A stretch of DNA of 64,000 bases from Stakelama flava (lineage in GTDB: Bacteria; Pseudomonadota; Alphaproteobacteria; Sphingomonadales; Sphingomonadaceae): NCBI RefSeq assembly GCF_019351405.1, contig NZ_JAHWZX010000007.1:1-64000 (forward strand), read 5' to 3'. The notes under the pieces were generated by a model, which saw only the letters and a program-made list of their open reading frames with translations, did no database searches and had not been told where the DNA came from. Made by a program: the position numbers and the translations under genes. Position 1 is the first letter of the stretch; each line of letters opens with the position of its first letter. Of the stretch, positions 18,836-28,571 are shown one piece after another.

Positions 18836-21087
18836 TCGCTGTCCTGCATCCGGCTGAGCAGCGGCAGGCGGCGATAGCGCACGCCCGTCGCCGCCTGCAA
18901 CGCATTGGCGATAGCCGGAGCGACCGGCGGCACCGCGATTTCGCCGACCCCGCCGGGATCGGCGTCGCTGGCGATCAGTTCGATGGTGATTTCCGGCATA
19001 TCGGCAAGGCGCGGCAGATCAAGATCGCGAAATCCCCGCGCATCGGCCAGATTCTCGGTGAAGCCGGTGCTGCACCCGATCGCCGCGGCCATGCCGAAGA
19101 CAAGCCCGCCCTCGACCTGTTGACGCACCAGATCGGGATTGATCTGCCGCCCGCAATCCACTGCGGCGACCAGCCGCGCGACCTTCACCTTGCCCGCCGA
19201 AAGCCCGGCCTCCGCCAGTACGGCGATGTAGGAATCGCGAAAGGCGTGGCAGGCGATCCCCTGCCCGCTTCCCGGCACGCCGCCCTGCCAGCCGCCCAGC
19301 GATGCGACAGTGGAAAGGCACCGCGCGAGCCGTGGCTGTCCGCCCAGCATCGATATGCGAAAGCTGTGCGCTTCAATCCCCGCCACATGGGCAAGTTCGT
19401 CGATGAACGATTCAGTGAAGAAACAGCTATAGCTGTGTGCGCCCGATCGCCATTCGCCCACCGGCACGCCGATTTCCGCCGGGTGGTGATCGACCGCATA
19501 ATTGGGAATGGCATAGATAGGCTGCGCGCCTTGCACCGCCTGTGGATCGCCCACCCCCTTGCCGGGCAGCGAGAGCGACAGCGAAGCGGCGGGATCGCCG
19601 CCAAGCAATCGGCGGGTCAGTTCGTGCCCGACCGATGGTGCCGCGATCTTGGTTAGCCATCCCGCGATCTCTCCGTTTTTCGCCAGCCTTGCACTCAATC
19701 GCGCGCGCGCCGCCGGGCGATAGCGATCGTGAAGGCAATCCTCCGAACGCGACCAGGTAAGCTGGATCGGCTTGCCGACCTCTTTCGCGAGCAATGCCGC
19801 CTGCTGCGCGGCAAGCGTTTCCAGCTTCGCGCCGAACGATCCGCCCGCCAGCATGGTGTGAACGGTGACGCTGTCCTCCGCCAGTCCCGCCACCTCGGCC
19901 GCCGCCGCTCGCGCCAGCCCCGGCGCCTGGGTGGGCAGCCACAGGCTCAGCCGTCCGCCCTCCAGATGCGCGGTCGCGGTCATCGGCTCGATCGCGGCGT
20001 GGAGCGCCAGCCCCACCTCATATTGCGCGGCGACGATGTCCGCGCCGGAAAATATCTGCGCCAGATCGCCCGCTTTCGCGATCCGCTGCCCTTCCCCGTC
20101 GAGCGCGGTGCCCAGCGCGGCGTCGATCGAATCGCTGTCGACAATCGCGCCGCGCGTTTCGAATCGCGGCGCGATCGCATCGAGTGCGCGATTGGCCGCC
20201 CACCAGTTGTTCGCGACCGCCGCGACCCAGCGCGGGTTGGTCACGACGTGGCGAACACCAGCGATGGCATCGGCCGCTTCGCGATTTGCCGCGATCAGCC
20301 GGGTGTCGCCGACCGGTCCCTGGCGGATCGCGGCGAACATCATGCCGGGAAGGCGGATATCCCCTGCGAAATTGGCCGACCCGTCGACTTTTGCGGGCGT
20401 GTCGAGGCGCGGCACGCTGGTCCCCGAAAGCCGCTCGCTTCCCGCCTGGCGCAGCGCGACGTCGCTCGGCAAGTCTTCGTTAGCCGCGGCTTCCGCCAGT
20501 TCGGCGAAGCGCAGGCGATCCTCGCCATGCACGACGAACCCGTCGGCGGTTCCGCATGAGCGCCAGTCGACGCCCCAACGCCGCGCCGCCGCCTTGCACA
20601 ACAGCGCGCGAACCCCCGCCCCGGCACGGCGCAGTTCGCCCTCAAACGCACGCACCGATGTCGATCCGGCGGTCAGCATAAGCGCGGTGCGTTCGGCATG
20701 CGATTGCTGCAGCCCCTGCGGCAGGTCGCCCAACGCATCGCGAAACAATATCCCCGCCGCCATGGCGTTCGCGTACAGGGCGTTGAGTGGAGCGGGTTGC
20801 ACCGCCACGGTGCGCCAGTCGGCGCCCATTTCGTCCGCCGCGATCTGCGGCAGCGCGGTATAGACGCCCTGCCCCAGTTCGGCCTGCGGCACCGCGATGG
20901 TCACCTCGCCATTATCGGCGATCTTTATCCACGCGCCGAAAACGGTTTCGCCCTTCGCGGCGGTCAGGTTGGACGAATATTGGCGCGGCCATACGGCATA
21001 GGCGACGACGAGACCGATCCCCGCGCCGCCGCCGATCAGCAGCGTTCGCCGGTCGATTCCGCCCTGTCGCTTTTCCCCGTCCGCCAT
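18832..21087 (-). CDS. Xanthine dehydrogenase-family molybdopterin-binding subunit (isoquinoline 1-oxidoreductase beta-like)
   Basis: A 751-residue molybdenum-hydroxylase large subunit. The N-terminus (RRTLLIGGGAGIGLVVAYAV) looks like a twin-arginine or anchor signal, consistent with periplasmic members of the IorB branch. Visible motifs are VPQAELGQGVYTALPQIAADEMG, PRLDTPAKVDGSANFAGDI, GGSFGAKLE and GVGEIAVPPVAPAIANAL. Such enzymes hydroxylate aromatic heterocycles or aldehydes using an iron-sulfur partner (IorA-like). No such partner or cytochrome is adjacent, which is unusual. It overlaps hemH by four bases. Confidence 0.88.
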   Translation of the reverse strand: MADGEKRQGGIDRRTLLIGGGAGIGLVVAYAVWPRQYSSNLTAAKGETVFGAWIKIADNGEVTIAVPQAELGQGVYTALPQIAADEMGADWRTVAVQPAPLNALYANAMAAGILFRDALGDLPQGLQQSHAERTALMLTAGSTSVRAFEGELRRAGAGVRALLCKAAARRWGVDWRSCGTADGFVVHGEDRLRFAELAEAAANEDLPSDVALRQAGSERLSGTSVPRLDTPAKVDGSANFAGDIRLPGMMFAAIRQGPVGDTRLIAANREAADAIAGVRHVVTNPRWVAAVANNWWAANRALDAIAPRFETRGAIVDSDSIDAALGTALDGEGQRIAKAGDLAQIFSGADIVAAQYEVGLALHAAIEPMTATAHLEGGRLSLWLPTQAPGLARAAAAEVAGLAEDSVTVHTMLAGGSFGAKLETLAAQQAALLAKEVGKPIQLTWSRSEDCLHDRYRPAARARLSARLAKNGEIAGWLTKIAAPSVGHELTRRLLGGDPAASLSLSLPGKGVGDPQAVQGAQPIYAIPNYAVDHHPAEIGVPVGEWRSGAHSYSCFFTESFIDELAHVAGIEAHSFRISMLGGQPRLARCLSTVASLGGWQGGVPGSGQGIACHAFRDSYIAVLAEAGLSAGKVKVARLVAAVDCGRQINPDLVRQQVEGGLVFGMAAAIGCSTGFTENLADARGFRDLDLPRLADMPEITIELIASDADPGGVGEIAVPPVAPAIANALQAATGVRYRRLPLLSRMQDSE

Positions 21088-21238
21088 GCCACCCGCTCTA
21101 TCGCCCCCGACGGCGCAAGACTAGATCGCATCGTCGCCTGCGCCGATCTATCGACGCGCGATGCGGGAAACGGCTTGGGTTCCGGCGGCGATCGCTCTAT
21201 TGACCGGGCGACCCTGCCTTGCGGAGCTTTGGAACGCC

Positions 21239-22132
21239 GTGATCCTTTCGGAAGTCGCCGCGAGCGGCCAGTATCTTCATTTCACCTCGCTGCACCTCGA
21301 CCGGAATGTGTTCGACGTGACGCTGTTCGGCCATCAATTCGGGCTGAAATGGTATTCGCTCGCCTATATCGCGGGCATCCTGATCGGCTGGTGGTATCTG
21401 CTGAAGCTGCTGGCCCAGCCGGCCGCGCCGATGGCGCGACGCCATGCCGACGACATGGTTTTCTATGCCACGATCGGCATCATCCTGGGCGGTCGAATCG
21501 GCTATATTCTGTTCTATGCGCCCGAAATGCTGGGCGATCCGTTGAAGGTGCTTGCGCTTTGGGACGGCGGCATGTCGTTCCATGGCGGCGCGCTGGGCGT
21601 CAGCCTCGCCATCTTCTACCTCGCCCGGCGCAACGGGCTCGACTGGCTGAGAATTCACGATTACGTCGCCTGCTGCGCGCCCTTCGGCCTGTTCTTCGGA
21701 CGACTGGCCAATTTCGTGAACGGCGAGTTGTGGGGACGTCCCACCGACGTTCCTTGGGCGATCGTGTTTCCGCACACCGTCGCGGGCGGGTTCGATCCGC
21801 CACGCCATCCCAGCCAGTTGTACGAGGCGGGGCTGGAGGGCATCGTGCTCGGCCTCGTCCTTTGGTTCTTCTTCTGGCGAACGCGCGCGCGCTATCAGCC
21901 GGGCAAGCTGGTCGGCATCTTCCTGCTGGGCTACGGCCTGTGCCGCTATTTCGTCGAATTCTTTCGCGAGGCGGATATCCAGTATCTCCATAACCCCATT
22001 CTGGGCACGCCGGGGCTGCATATGGGGCAGTTGCTGACCTTCCCGATGATCCTTGGGGGGCTCTACCTGATCGCGACGGCGAAAAAGCGTGAAGGACACC
22101 GCGAACCGTTCGTGGATCAGCCCGCCACCTGA
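21239..22132 (+). CDS. lgt: Prolipoprotein diacylglyceryl transferase
   Basis: A polytopic inner-membrane enzyme that moves diacylglycerol from phosphatidylglycerol onto the lipobox cysteine of prolipoproteins. Signature regions are [37 protein letters not shown] (the His of the HGG loop), [25 protein letters not shown] and [13 protein letters not shown] place the start at GTG 21239 (297 residues, ILSEVA...) because it matches family length; ATG 21161 would add 26 residues with no family similarity. First gene of a unit with midA, a GNAT gene and pgeF. Confidence 0.93.
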   Translation: MILSEVAASGQYLHFTSLHLDRNVFDVTLFGHQFGLKWYSLAYIAGILIGWWYLLKLLAQPAAPMARRHADDMVFYATIGIILGGRIGYILFYAPEMLGDPLKVLALWDGGMSFHGGALGVSLAIFYLARRNGLDWLRIHDYVACCAPFGLFFGRLANFVNGELWGRPTDVPWAIVFPHTVAGGFDPPRHPSQLYEAGLEGIVLGLVLWFFFWRTRARYQPGKLVGIFLLGYGLCRYFVEFFREADIQYLHNPILGTPGLHMGQLLTFPMILGGLYLIATAKKREGHREPFVDQPAT

Positions 22133-22206
22133 GGGCCGGGCGTCGGGAACAGGAGAGACGCGACGCAGGTCGCAAGGCCGTGTGAAAGTCGCTAAGGGCA
22201 CTGATC

Positions 22207-23265
22207 ATGACCGAATCCAGCGCCGACGAACCGATGCTCGCCGAACGGCTGGCCCGCGCGATCACGCTTGCCGGGCCGATCCCGGTGGCGCAGTTCATGG
22301 GGGCGGCGAACAGCCATTATTACGCCACGCGCGATCCGCTGGGCAGCGAGGGCGACTTCACCACCGCCCCCGAAATCAGCCAGATGTTCGGCGAACTGAT
22401 CGGGCTTGCGCTGACCGATCTATGGCATCGCGCCGGTCAGCCCGATGCCCGCTATCTGGAATATGGTCCGGGACGCGGCACGCTCGCGGCCGACGCGCTC
22501 CGCGCGATGAAGACAGTGAGCCTCGCCCCGCCGGTCCATTTCATCGAAACCAGCCCCGTGTTGCGCGAAGCGCAGGCAAAGGCGGTCCCCGACGCCGAAT
22601 GGAATGTCGACCTGGTCGGCGTACCCGATGACGGTGCGCTGCTGGTCGTCGCGAACGAATTTTTCGACGCGCTGCCCGTTCGCCAGTTGATCCGGACCGA
22701 TAAAGGCTGGCGCGAACGGCTGGTCGCGTGTCAGGACACCTTGTTCCTGCCGATCGCTGGCGGCAGCAATTTCGACCAGATCATCCCGCAGCACCTGCGC
22801 GAAGCCGAAAGCGGATCGATCCTCGAAACCTCGCCCGCCTGCGTCGCCGTGATGCGCGCGCTCGCAAAGCGGCTGGTGCAGCAGGGCGGCGCCGCGATCA
22901 TCATCGATTACGGCTATGAAGGCCCCGCGATCGGCGACACGCTTCAGGCGGTGAAGGGGCATGGCTATGCCAACCCATTCGATGCGCCGGGCGATCAGGA
23001 CCTGACCGCGCATGTCGATTTCGCGACACTGGCAGAGGCCGCGCGCGCAGAGGACGCTGTCGTTCACGGCCCCGTGACCCAGGCCGACCTGCTGCTTGCG
23101 CTCGGCATCGAACCGCGTGCCGAGGCGCTGGCCGCGGCAGCGCCCGACCGGGCGGAGATGATACGCGCCGACCGCGACCGGCTGGTCGGGCCGCAGGCGA
23201 TGGGGCATTTGTTCAAGGCGATCTGCGTCACCGCGCCCGGCTGGCCCGTACCGGCGGGTTTTTGA
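22207..23265 (+). CDS. Class I SAM-dependent methyltransferase, MidA/NDUFAF7 family
   Basis: A 352-residue protein of the DUF185 family. It has GDFTTAPEISQMFGELIG near the start, the SAM-binding EYGPGRGTLAADALRA, ANEFFDALPVRQL, and IIDYGYEG. The mitochondrial homologue NDUFAF7 methylates an arginine of a complex I subunit; bacterial function is less certain. The stop (TGA 23263-23265) overlaps the next start, and it lies 74 bases after lgt, indicating an operon. Confidence 0.92.
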   Translation: MTESSADEPMLAERLARAITLAGPIPVAQFMGAANSHYYATRDPLGSEGDFTTAPEISQMFGELIGLALTDLWHRAGQPDARYLEYGPGRGTLAADALRAMKTVSLAPPVHFIETSPVLREAQAKAVPDAEWNVDLVGVPDDGALLVVANEFFDALPVRQLIRTDKGWRERLVACQDTLFLPIAGGSNFDQIIPQHLREAESGSILETSPACVAVMRALAKRLVQQGGAAIIIDYGYEGPAIGDTLQAVKGHGYANPFDAPGDQDLTAHVDFATLAEAARAEDAVVHGPVTQADLLLALGIEPRAEALAAAAPDRAEMIRADRDRLVGPQAMGHLFKAICVTAPGWPVPAGF

Positions 23266-23771
23266 TGATCGATTATCGCGACGCGGTGCTCGACGACGGT
23301 GCCGAGCTTTCGCAGCTTGCCGCGCGCAGCTTCACCGAAGCGTTTGGCACGCTGTACCCTGCATCCGATCTCCACGCCTTTCTGAACGAGACCTTTGGAC
23401 GCGGATTGCCCTCACACTTGCGCGATCCCGCTTATCGCGTCCGCCTTGCGGTCGAGGACGGCAAAATTGTCGGTTTCGCCAAAATCGGCCCGGTACTGTT
23501 TCCCGGCGACTGGGGCGAAGATACGATCGAACTGCACCAGCTTTACGTACTGGGCGGCTGGCAGGGCAGCGGCGTCGGCGGCGAATTGATGGACTGGGCG
23601 ATCGAGTGCGCGCGTGAAGCGGGAAAGAACCGCATGGTGCTCAGCGTCTATGTCGACAATATCCGCGCGCAACGCTTTTACACCCGCTACGGGTTCGAGG
23701 AGGTCGGCGCGTACGAATTCCGCGTGGGCGAAACGATCGATGACGACCGCATCTGGAGCCGCGCGCTGTGA
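23265..23771 (+). CDS. GNAT acetyltransferase
   Basis: A 168-residue GNAT enzyme. The acetyl-CoA motif is GGWQGSGVGGELMDWAI following IELHQLYV, and NIRAQRFYTRYGFEEVG is the closing motif. The frame opens at TTG 23262, but ATG 23265 overlaps the stop of the methyltransferase gene (TGATG), typical of coupled genes. Substrate is unknown. The 3' end overlaps the GTG of pgeF. Confidence 0.88.
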   Translation: MIDYRDAVLDDGAELSQLAARSFTEAFGTLYPASDLHAFLNETFGRGLPSHLRDPAYRVRLAVEDGKIVGFAKIGPVLFPGDWGEDTIELHQLYVLGGWQGSGVGGELMDWAIECAREAGKNRMVLSVYVDNIRAQRFYTRYGFEEVGAYEFRVGETIDDDRIWSRAL

Positions 23772-24532
23772 ACAATGATGTCGAAGTGATCCGCGCCGGT
23801 GCGCTGATGGGCGTCGCGCACGGCTTTCTGGGCCGGCGCGGCGGCGTTTCCACCGGCATCCATGCCGGGCTGAACGTCGGCAGGGGATCGCGCGACAATG
23901 AAGCGGCGGTGGCTGAAAATCGTCGGATCGCGACCGAAGCGGTATTGCCCGGCGCGAAGCTGATGACGCTCTATCAGATTCATTCGGCTGATGCGGTAAC
24001 CCTGCGCACCGATGCCGATCCCGCCTTTCGTCCCGAAGCCGATGCGCTGGTCACCGACCGTCCGGGGCTGGCGCTGGGCATCCTGACCGCCGACTGCGCG
24101 CCGGTCCTGCTCGCCGACCGCGAAGCCGGGGTCGTCGCCGCCGCACATGCCGGGTGGAAGGGTGCGCTTGGGGGGGTCACCGATTCGACCCTATTCGCGA
24201 TGGAAGCGCTGGGCGCGCAGCGAAAGCGGATCTGTGCCGCGATCGGCCCGTGCATCGCGCGCGCCAGCTACGAGGTGGATCAGCGCTTCGTCGATCGCTT
24301 CGTACGCGATGACGCCGCAAACGAACGCTTCTTCACCGCCGGGCGGCCGGATCATGCGCAATTCGACCTGGAAGGTTATGTCGCCGCGCGGCTGGCCGCA
24401 TCGGGCGTGGGCCGGGTGGAGGCATTGGGGCTGGATACCTATGCCGATGCGGACCGTTTCTTCTCCTACAGGCGCGCCACCCATGCGCGCGAGCCGGATT
24501 ACGGGCGGCAGATCGCGATAATCGGCCGATAG
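23768..24532 (+). CDS. pgeF: Peptidoglycan editing factor (YfiH/laccase-domain)
   Basis: A 254-residue protein of the multicopper polyphenol oxidase/YfiH fold. Zinc-site motifs are visible: HSADAV, TADCAPVLL, HAGWKG and IGPCI. Family knowledge is that PgeF hydrolyses wrongly incorporated L-Ser in muropeptide precursors; related proteins act on purine nucleosides. The start is GTG within GTGA, overlapping the GNAT stop. Last gene of the lgt operon. Confidence 0.93.
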   Translation: MNNDVEVIRAGALMGVAHGFLGRRGGVSTGIHAGLNVGRGSRDNEAAVAENRRIATEAVLPGAKLMTLYQIHSADAVTLRTDADPAFRPEADALVTDRPGLALGILTADCAPVLLADREAGVVAAAHAGWKGALGGVTDSTLFAMEALGAQRKRICAAIGPCIARASYEVDQRFVDRFVRDDAANERFFTAGRPDHAQFDLEGYVAARLAASGVGRVEALGLDTYADADRFFSYRRATHAREPDYGRQIAIIGR

Positions 24533-24638
24533 CGCGGCATCGCTGCGCTGGCGGCAACCGGTTACAATCGTTACTACCTCTCCGCACTGGCCCGCATAAC
24601 GATGGGCGCCATCCGCAACGCAAGGAGAGCCTTAGCCT

Positions 24639-25949
24639 ATGACGAACGAAACCGAAGCCGACATGACGGGCATCACGCCGCGCCGCCGGCCCAAGCCCGA
24701 TATCGAGGAAATCGGCGGCCGCAAGCTGAAGCCGTCCACGCTGATGATGGGGCACGGCTTCGACCCCGCCTTGTCCGAAGGGTCGCTGAAACAGCCGATC
24801 TTCGCGACCTCCACCTTCGTGTTTCCCAATGCGGCGGCGGGCAAGCGCCATTTCGAGGGCATTACCGGCAAGCGTGAAGGCGGGGCCGAAGGTCTGGTCT
24901 ATTCGCGCTTCAACGGCCCGAATCAGGAAATTCTGGAGGATCGGCTGGGCGTGTGGGAAGACGCGGAAGAAGCGCTGGCCTTCTCCTCGGGCATGTCGGC
25001 GATCGCGACGCTGTTCCTCGCCTTTTGCAATCCGGGCGACACGATCATTCATTCCGGGCCGCTCTATGCAGCGACCGAAACGCTCATCGCTCGTATCCTC
25101 GGCAAATTCGGGGTGAAATTCCTCGACTTCCCCGCCGATGCCAGCCCCGACGAGATCGAGGCGGTGATGCGCAAGGCCGGGAACAGCCGCGTCGCGATGA
25201 TCTATCTCGAAAGTCCGGCGAACCCCACCAACGCGCTGGTCGATGTCGAGGCGGTGGCGCGGCTGCGCGATACCGTGTTCGGCACGGGTGATGACAAGCC
25301 GCCGATTGCGATCGACAACACCTTTCTCGGCCCGCTGTGGCAAAAACCGTTGCAGCATGGCGCGGACATGGTGGTCTACAGCCTGACCAAATATGCCGGT
25401 GGGCATTCGGACCTTGTCGCGGGCGGCGTGCTCGGCACGCGCAAGCATATGGATATCGTGCGCGCCATGCGGAACACCATCGGCACGATCTGCGATCCCA
25501 ACACCGCCTGGATGCTGTGCCGCAGCCTGGAGACACTTGAACTGCGCATGAGCCGCGCGGGCGAAAACGCCGCGAAGGTGTGCGAATTCCTGAAGGACCA
25601 CCCCAAGGTGGAGAAGGTCGGCTATCTCGGCTTCCTGAAGGACGATGCGCAATATGACATCTACAGGCGGCATTGTTCGGGCGCGGGATCGACCTTCTCG
25701 CTATACCTGAAGGGCGGGGAGCGCGAAGCGTTCGCGTTCCTCGATGCGCTGAAGATCGCGAAACTGGCGGTCAGTCTGGGCGGGACCGAAACGCTCGCCT
25801 CCGCCCCTGCCGCGATGACGCATATCTCGGTGCCCGACGAGCGCAAAAAGGCACTTCGCATCACCGACAATCTGGTGCGCATTTCGATCGGGGTGGAGGA
25901 TGCCGACGACCTGATCGCCGATTTCGACGCCGCACTCGACGCGGTCTGA
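24639..25949 (+). CDS. Cystathionine gamma-synthase-family PLP enzyme
   Basis: A 436-residue gamma-family PLP enzyme of sulfur amino-acid metabolism. Residues are YSRFNGPN, the phosphate-binding SSGMSA, the cofactor Asp in AIDNTFLGPLW, and the Schiff-base Lys251 in SLTKYAGGHSD. The closing motif is RISIGVEDADDLIADF. Members act as cystathionine gamma-synthase, O-acetylhomoserine sulfhydrylase or methionine gamma-lyase; these cannot be told apart here. A strong AAGGAG precedes the ATG. It has an N-terminal extension of about 30 residues. Confidence 0.9.
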   Translation: MTNETEADMTGITPRRRPKPDIEEIGGRKLKPSTLMMGHGFDPALSEGSLKQPIFATSTFVFPNAAAGKRHFEGITGKREGGAEGLVYSRFNGPNQEILEDRLGVWEDAEEALAFSSGMSAIATLFLAFCNPGDTIIHSGPLYAATETLIARILGKFGVKFLDFPADASPDEIEAVMRKAGNSRVAMIYLESPANPTNALVDVEAVARLRDTVFGTGDDKPPIAIDNTFLGPLWQKPLQHGADMVVYSLTKYAGGHSDLVAGGVLGTRKHMDIVRAMRNTIGTICDPNTAWMLCRSLETLELRMSRAGENAAKVCEFLKDHPKVEKVGYLGFLKDDAQYDIYRRHCSGAGSTFSLYLKGGEREAFAFLDALKIAKLAVSLGGTETLASAPAAMTHISVPDERKKALRITDNLVRISIGVEDADDLIADFDAALDAV

Positions 25950-25955
25950 AGGAAA

Positions 25956-25991
25956 GCGGGGGCGCGGACGATCATCGACCGCGCCCCCCGC
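25956..25991. terminator. Strong hairpin between convergent PLP enzyme gene and proS
   Basis: GCGGGGGCGCGG (25956-25967) pairs with CCGCGCCCCCCGC (25979-25991, one extra C) around an 11-base loop. It sits in the 67-base gap between two convergent genes and could stop transcription from both sides. There is no T run. Confidence 0.55.
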
Positions 25992-26016
25992 GTTGCTGCC
26001 CTTCGGGTAGTGCGCG

Positions 26017-27549
26017 CTAATATGCGCGCGCCACCAAAATCCGCTCGGCCGCCTTTCTGCCCGTAAAGATGCAGTCACCATCGGCGGGCGGCGCATCCAT
26101 CGGCACGTTGCGAATGGTCAGCTTCAGCGCCTTCAGCCGCTCGACCACCCCGGCAAGCACATCACCGGTGGGACGGCACCATTGCACTTCCACCCAGCCG
26201 GGATATTTGCCGCCTTCGTTGAAAAACGCTTCCAGTCCGGCAAAATCGGTGATGCCGCGTTCGATATTGCCGTCGAGGCGCGAGCGCGCCTGTTCGTAAA
26301 GCGATTGCTGGATATTTTCCAGCATGTCGGATGCGCGATCGACAAAATCGTGCCGTTCCATGATCTCGCTCGCAAGCTTGCCGTCCTCATTGTACAGGCG
26401 ATCACGGCGCAGCACCGAAACATTGCCGCCGGCGACATCGCGCGCGCCGACCTCGACAATGATCGGCGCGCCTTTCTTCACCCAGCCCCAGCGCTTGGCC
26501 GCCGCCTTTACCGGCTTGGTATCGAGCAGTACGCGCACCGGTTCGTTTATCGCGGTGAGCTGCGCCAGCTGCGCGCGCAGTTCGTGGCAATAGGATAGTA
26601 CACGTTCATCCTCATGCTGGTCGCGCAACATGGGCACGATGACGATCTGCCATGGCGCGACCCGCGGCGGCACGCGAAGCCCGTCATCGTCGCCATGGAT
26701 CATGATCAGTCCGCCGACCATCCGCGTCGACATGCCGAAACTGGTGGTCCAGGCATGTTCGAAATTACCTTCGCTGTTCTGGAACCTGATATTCTGCGCC
26801 TCGGCAAAGGTGGTGCCCAGAAAGTGCGAAGTACCTGCCTGAAGCGCCTTGCCGTCCTGCATCATCGCCTCGATCGACCAGGTCGCGTCCGCGCCGGGAA
26901 AGCGTTCGTTTTCCGGCTTTTCCCCTGCAACCACCGGCATCGCGACGCAATCTTCGGCAAAGCTGCGATAGATTTCGAGGCTGCTGAGCGCATGTTCACG
27001 CGCATCGTCGGCACTGGCGTGCGCGGTATGCCCTTCCTGCCAGAGAAATTCGGACGTGCGCAAAAACATGCGGGTGCGCATCTCCCAGCGTACGACATTG
27101 GCCCACTGGTTAATCATGACGGGCAGTTCGCGCCACGATTTGATCCAGCGCGAAAAGGCGGCGCCGATCACCGTTTCGGATGTCGGACGAACGACCAGCG
27201 GTTCTTCCAGCTTCGCGTCGGGATCGGGCACCATCCTGCCGTCCTGCATAATCAGCCGGTGATGCGTGACGACCGCCATTTCCTTGGCGAAACCGTCGAC
27301 ATGCTCGGCTTCCTTTTCGAAATAGGAAAGCGGGATGAAGAGCGGGAAATAACAATTGTCGTGGCCCGTCGCCTTGATCCGGTCGTCGAGCAGCCGCTGG
27401 ATACGCTCCCAGATGCCATAGCCCCAGGGGCGGATGACCATGCAGCCGCGCACGCCCGATTCTTCGGCGAGATCGGCTTCGGTGATTACCTGCTGATACC
27501 ATTGGGCGAAATCGTCTTCGCGGGTAACGGAAAGCGCGTGCTTGGGCAT
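26017..27549 (-). CDS. proS: Prolyl-tRNA synthetase
   Basis: A 510-residue class II synthetase that charges tRNA-Pro. It lacks the long editing insertion of the E. coli enzyme and resembles the shorter archaeal/eukaryal-type form (MPKHALSVTREDDFAQWYQQV, RPWGYGIWERIQ, RPTSETVIG, EGHTAHAS, GTSHFLGTTFAEAQ). The C-terminus ends ILVARAY; a terminal Tyr is typical of that form. The class assignment is by eye. Divergent from the DMT exporter. Confidence 0.95.
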   Translation of the reverse strand: MPKHALSVTREDDFAQWYQQVITEADLAEESGVRGCMVIRPWGYGIWERIQRLLDDRIKATGHDNCYFPLFIPLSYFEKEAEHVDGFAKEMAVVTHHRLIMQDGRMVPDPDAKLEEPLVVRPTSETVIGAAFSRWIKSWRELPVMINQWANVVRWEMRTRMFLRTSEFLWQEGHTAHASADDAREHALSSLEIYRSFAEDCVAMPVVAGEKPENERFPGADATWSIEAMMQDGKALQAGTSHFLGTTFAEAQNIRFQNSEGNFEHAWTTSFGMSTRMVGGLIMIHGDDDGLRVPPRVAPWQIVIVPMLRDQHEDERVLSYCHELRAQLAQLTAINEPVRVLLDTKPVKAAAKRWGWVKKGAPIIVEVGARDVAGGNVSVLRRDRLYNEDGKLASEIMERHDFVDRASDMLENIQQSLYEQARSRLDGNIERGITDFAGLEAFFNEGGKYPGWVEVQWCRPTGDVLAGVVERLKALKLTIRNVPMDAPPADGDCIFTGRKAAERILVARAY

Positions 27550-27608
27550 GGGGTCTTTCGTGACTTAAGGGTTTGTCGCCCGCCAAGCCTCACCCTATTG
27601 CTGGTCAA

Positions 27609-28514
27609 ATGGCAAGCGAAGCGGACAATCCGGAACGGGTTTTAAGTGGAATAGGGCTTCGCCTTTTCGCGATTCTCTGCCTCGCATCCATGGCGGCACT
27701 TATCAAGCTTGTCGAAGCCCGCGGGGCGAACCTTATCGAGACGATTTTCTTTCGTCAGACCTGCGCGGTTCCGTTGGTGCTCGTTTTCATGGCGGCGGGG
27801 CCGGGGCTCGGCGCGGTTCGCACGCTGCGTCCCTGGTCGCATGTCACGCGCACTGTGGTGGGACTGACGGGCATGTTCGCCAATTTCGGCGCGATCACGC
27901 TGCTCCCACTGGCCGAAGCGCAGACACTTGCCTTCACCGCCCCGATTTTCGCGACGATCCTCGGCGCGCTCATCTTGCGCGAACCCACCGGCTGGCATCG
28001 CTGGGGGGCGGTGCTGATCGGTTTCGCCGGTGTCATCGTGGTTGCCCGGCCGGGAAGCGGGGACATTCCGCTGGCCGGGGCGCTTGTCGGGCTGGCGGCG
28101 GCGTTTCTGGTCGCGATGATCTCCATCCTGCTGCGTCAGATCGGACGTACCGAAGGTGCGTACACGACCGTATTCTGGTTTTCCGCGCTTTCGGTGCCGC
28201 CGCTGGGCATCGCATATTTCTGGCATATTCAGTCGCATGATCCAGTGACCTGGGCGATGCTGGTGGGAATCGGGCTGATCGGCGGGGCCGGCCAATTGGC
28301 GCTGACCGCCGCGCTGCGCATGGCACCGGTATCTGTGGTGGTGCCGATGGATTATTCGGGCCTGATCTGGGCGACGATCTATGGCTATCTGCTGTTTGGC
28401 ATGTGGCCGAACGACGCAACCTGGATCGGCGCACCGGTTATCATCGGCAGCGGGTTGTATATCGTGTGGCGCGAACAGCGGCTCAAACGGCGTCACTTGA
28501 CTCGATCGGCTTGA
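27609..28514 (+). CDS. EamA/DMT-family transporter
   Basis: A 301-residue inner-membrane protein with about ten hydrophobic helices and the two EamA repeats (FFRQTCAVPLVL, EAQTLAFTAPIFATILGALILRE, and MAPVSVVVPMDYSGLIWATIYG in the second half). The family exports metabolites or amino acids; substrate is unknown. I use ATG 27609; a TTG at 27573 would add 12 residues. Divergent from proS with about 60 bases between. Confidence 0.88.
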   Translation: MASEADNPERVLSGIGLRLFAILCLASMAALIKLVEARGANLIETIFFRQTCAVPLVLVFMAAGPGLGAVRTLRPWSHVTRTVVGLTGMFANFGAITLLPLAEAQTLAFTAPIFATILGALILREPTGWHRWGAVLIGFAGVIVVARPGSGDIPLAGALVGLAAAFLVAMISILLRQIGRTEGAYTTVFWFSALSVPPLGIAYFWHIQSHDPVTWAMLVGIGLIGGAGQLALTAALRMAPVSVVVPMDYSGLIWATIYGYLLFGMWPNDATWIGAPVIIGSGLYIVWREQRLKRRHLTRSA

Positions 28515-28571
28515 CGGGCACGCGCCTTCGCGAGCAGGATTTGCGCAACCCGATCAAATAAAGGACCGCGC

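Noticed and set aside
24533..24638. Possible SAM/SAH riboswitch before the gamma-synthase-type gene
   Set aside because: No recognisable conserved core or pseudoknot elements could be made out by eye.
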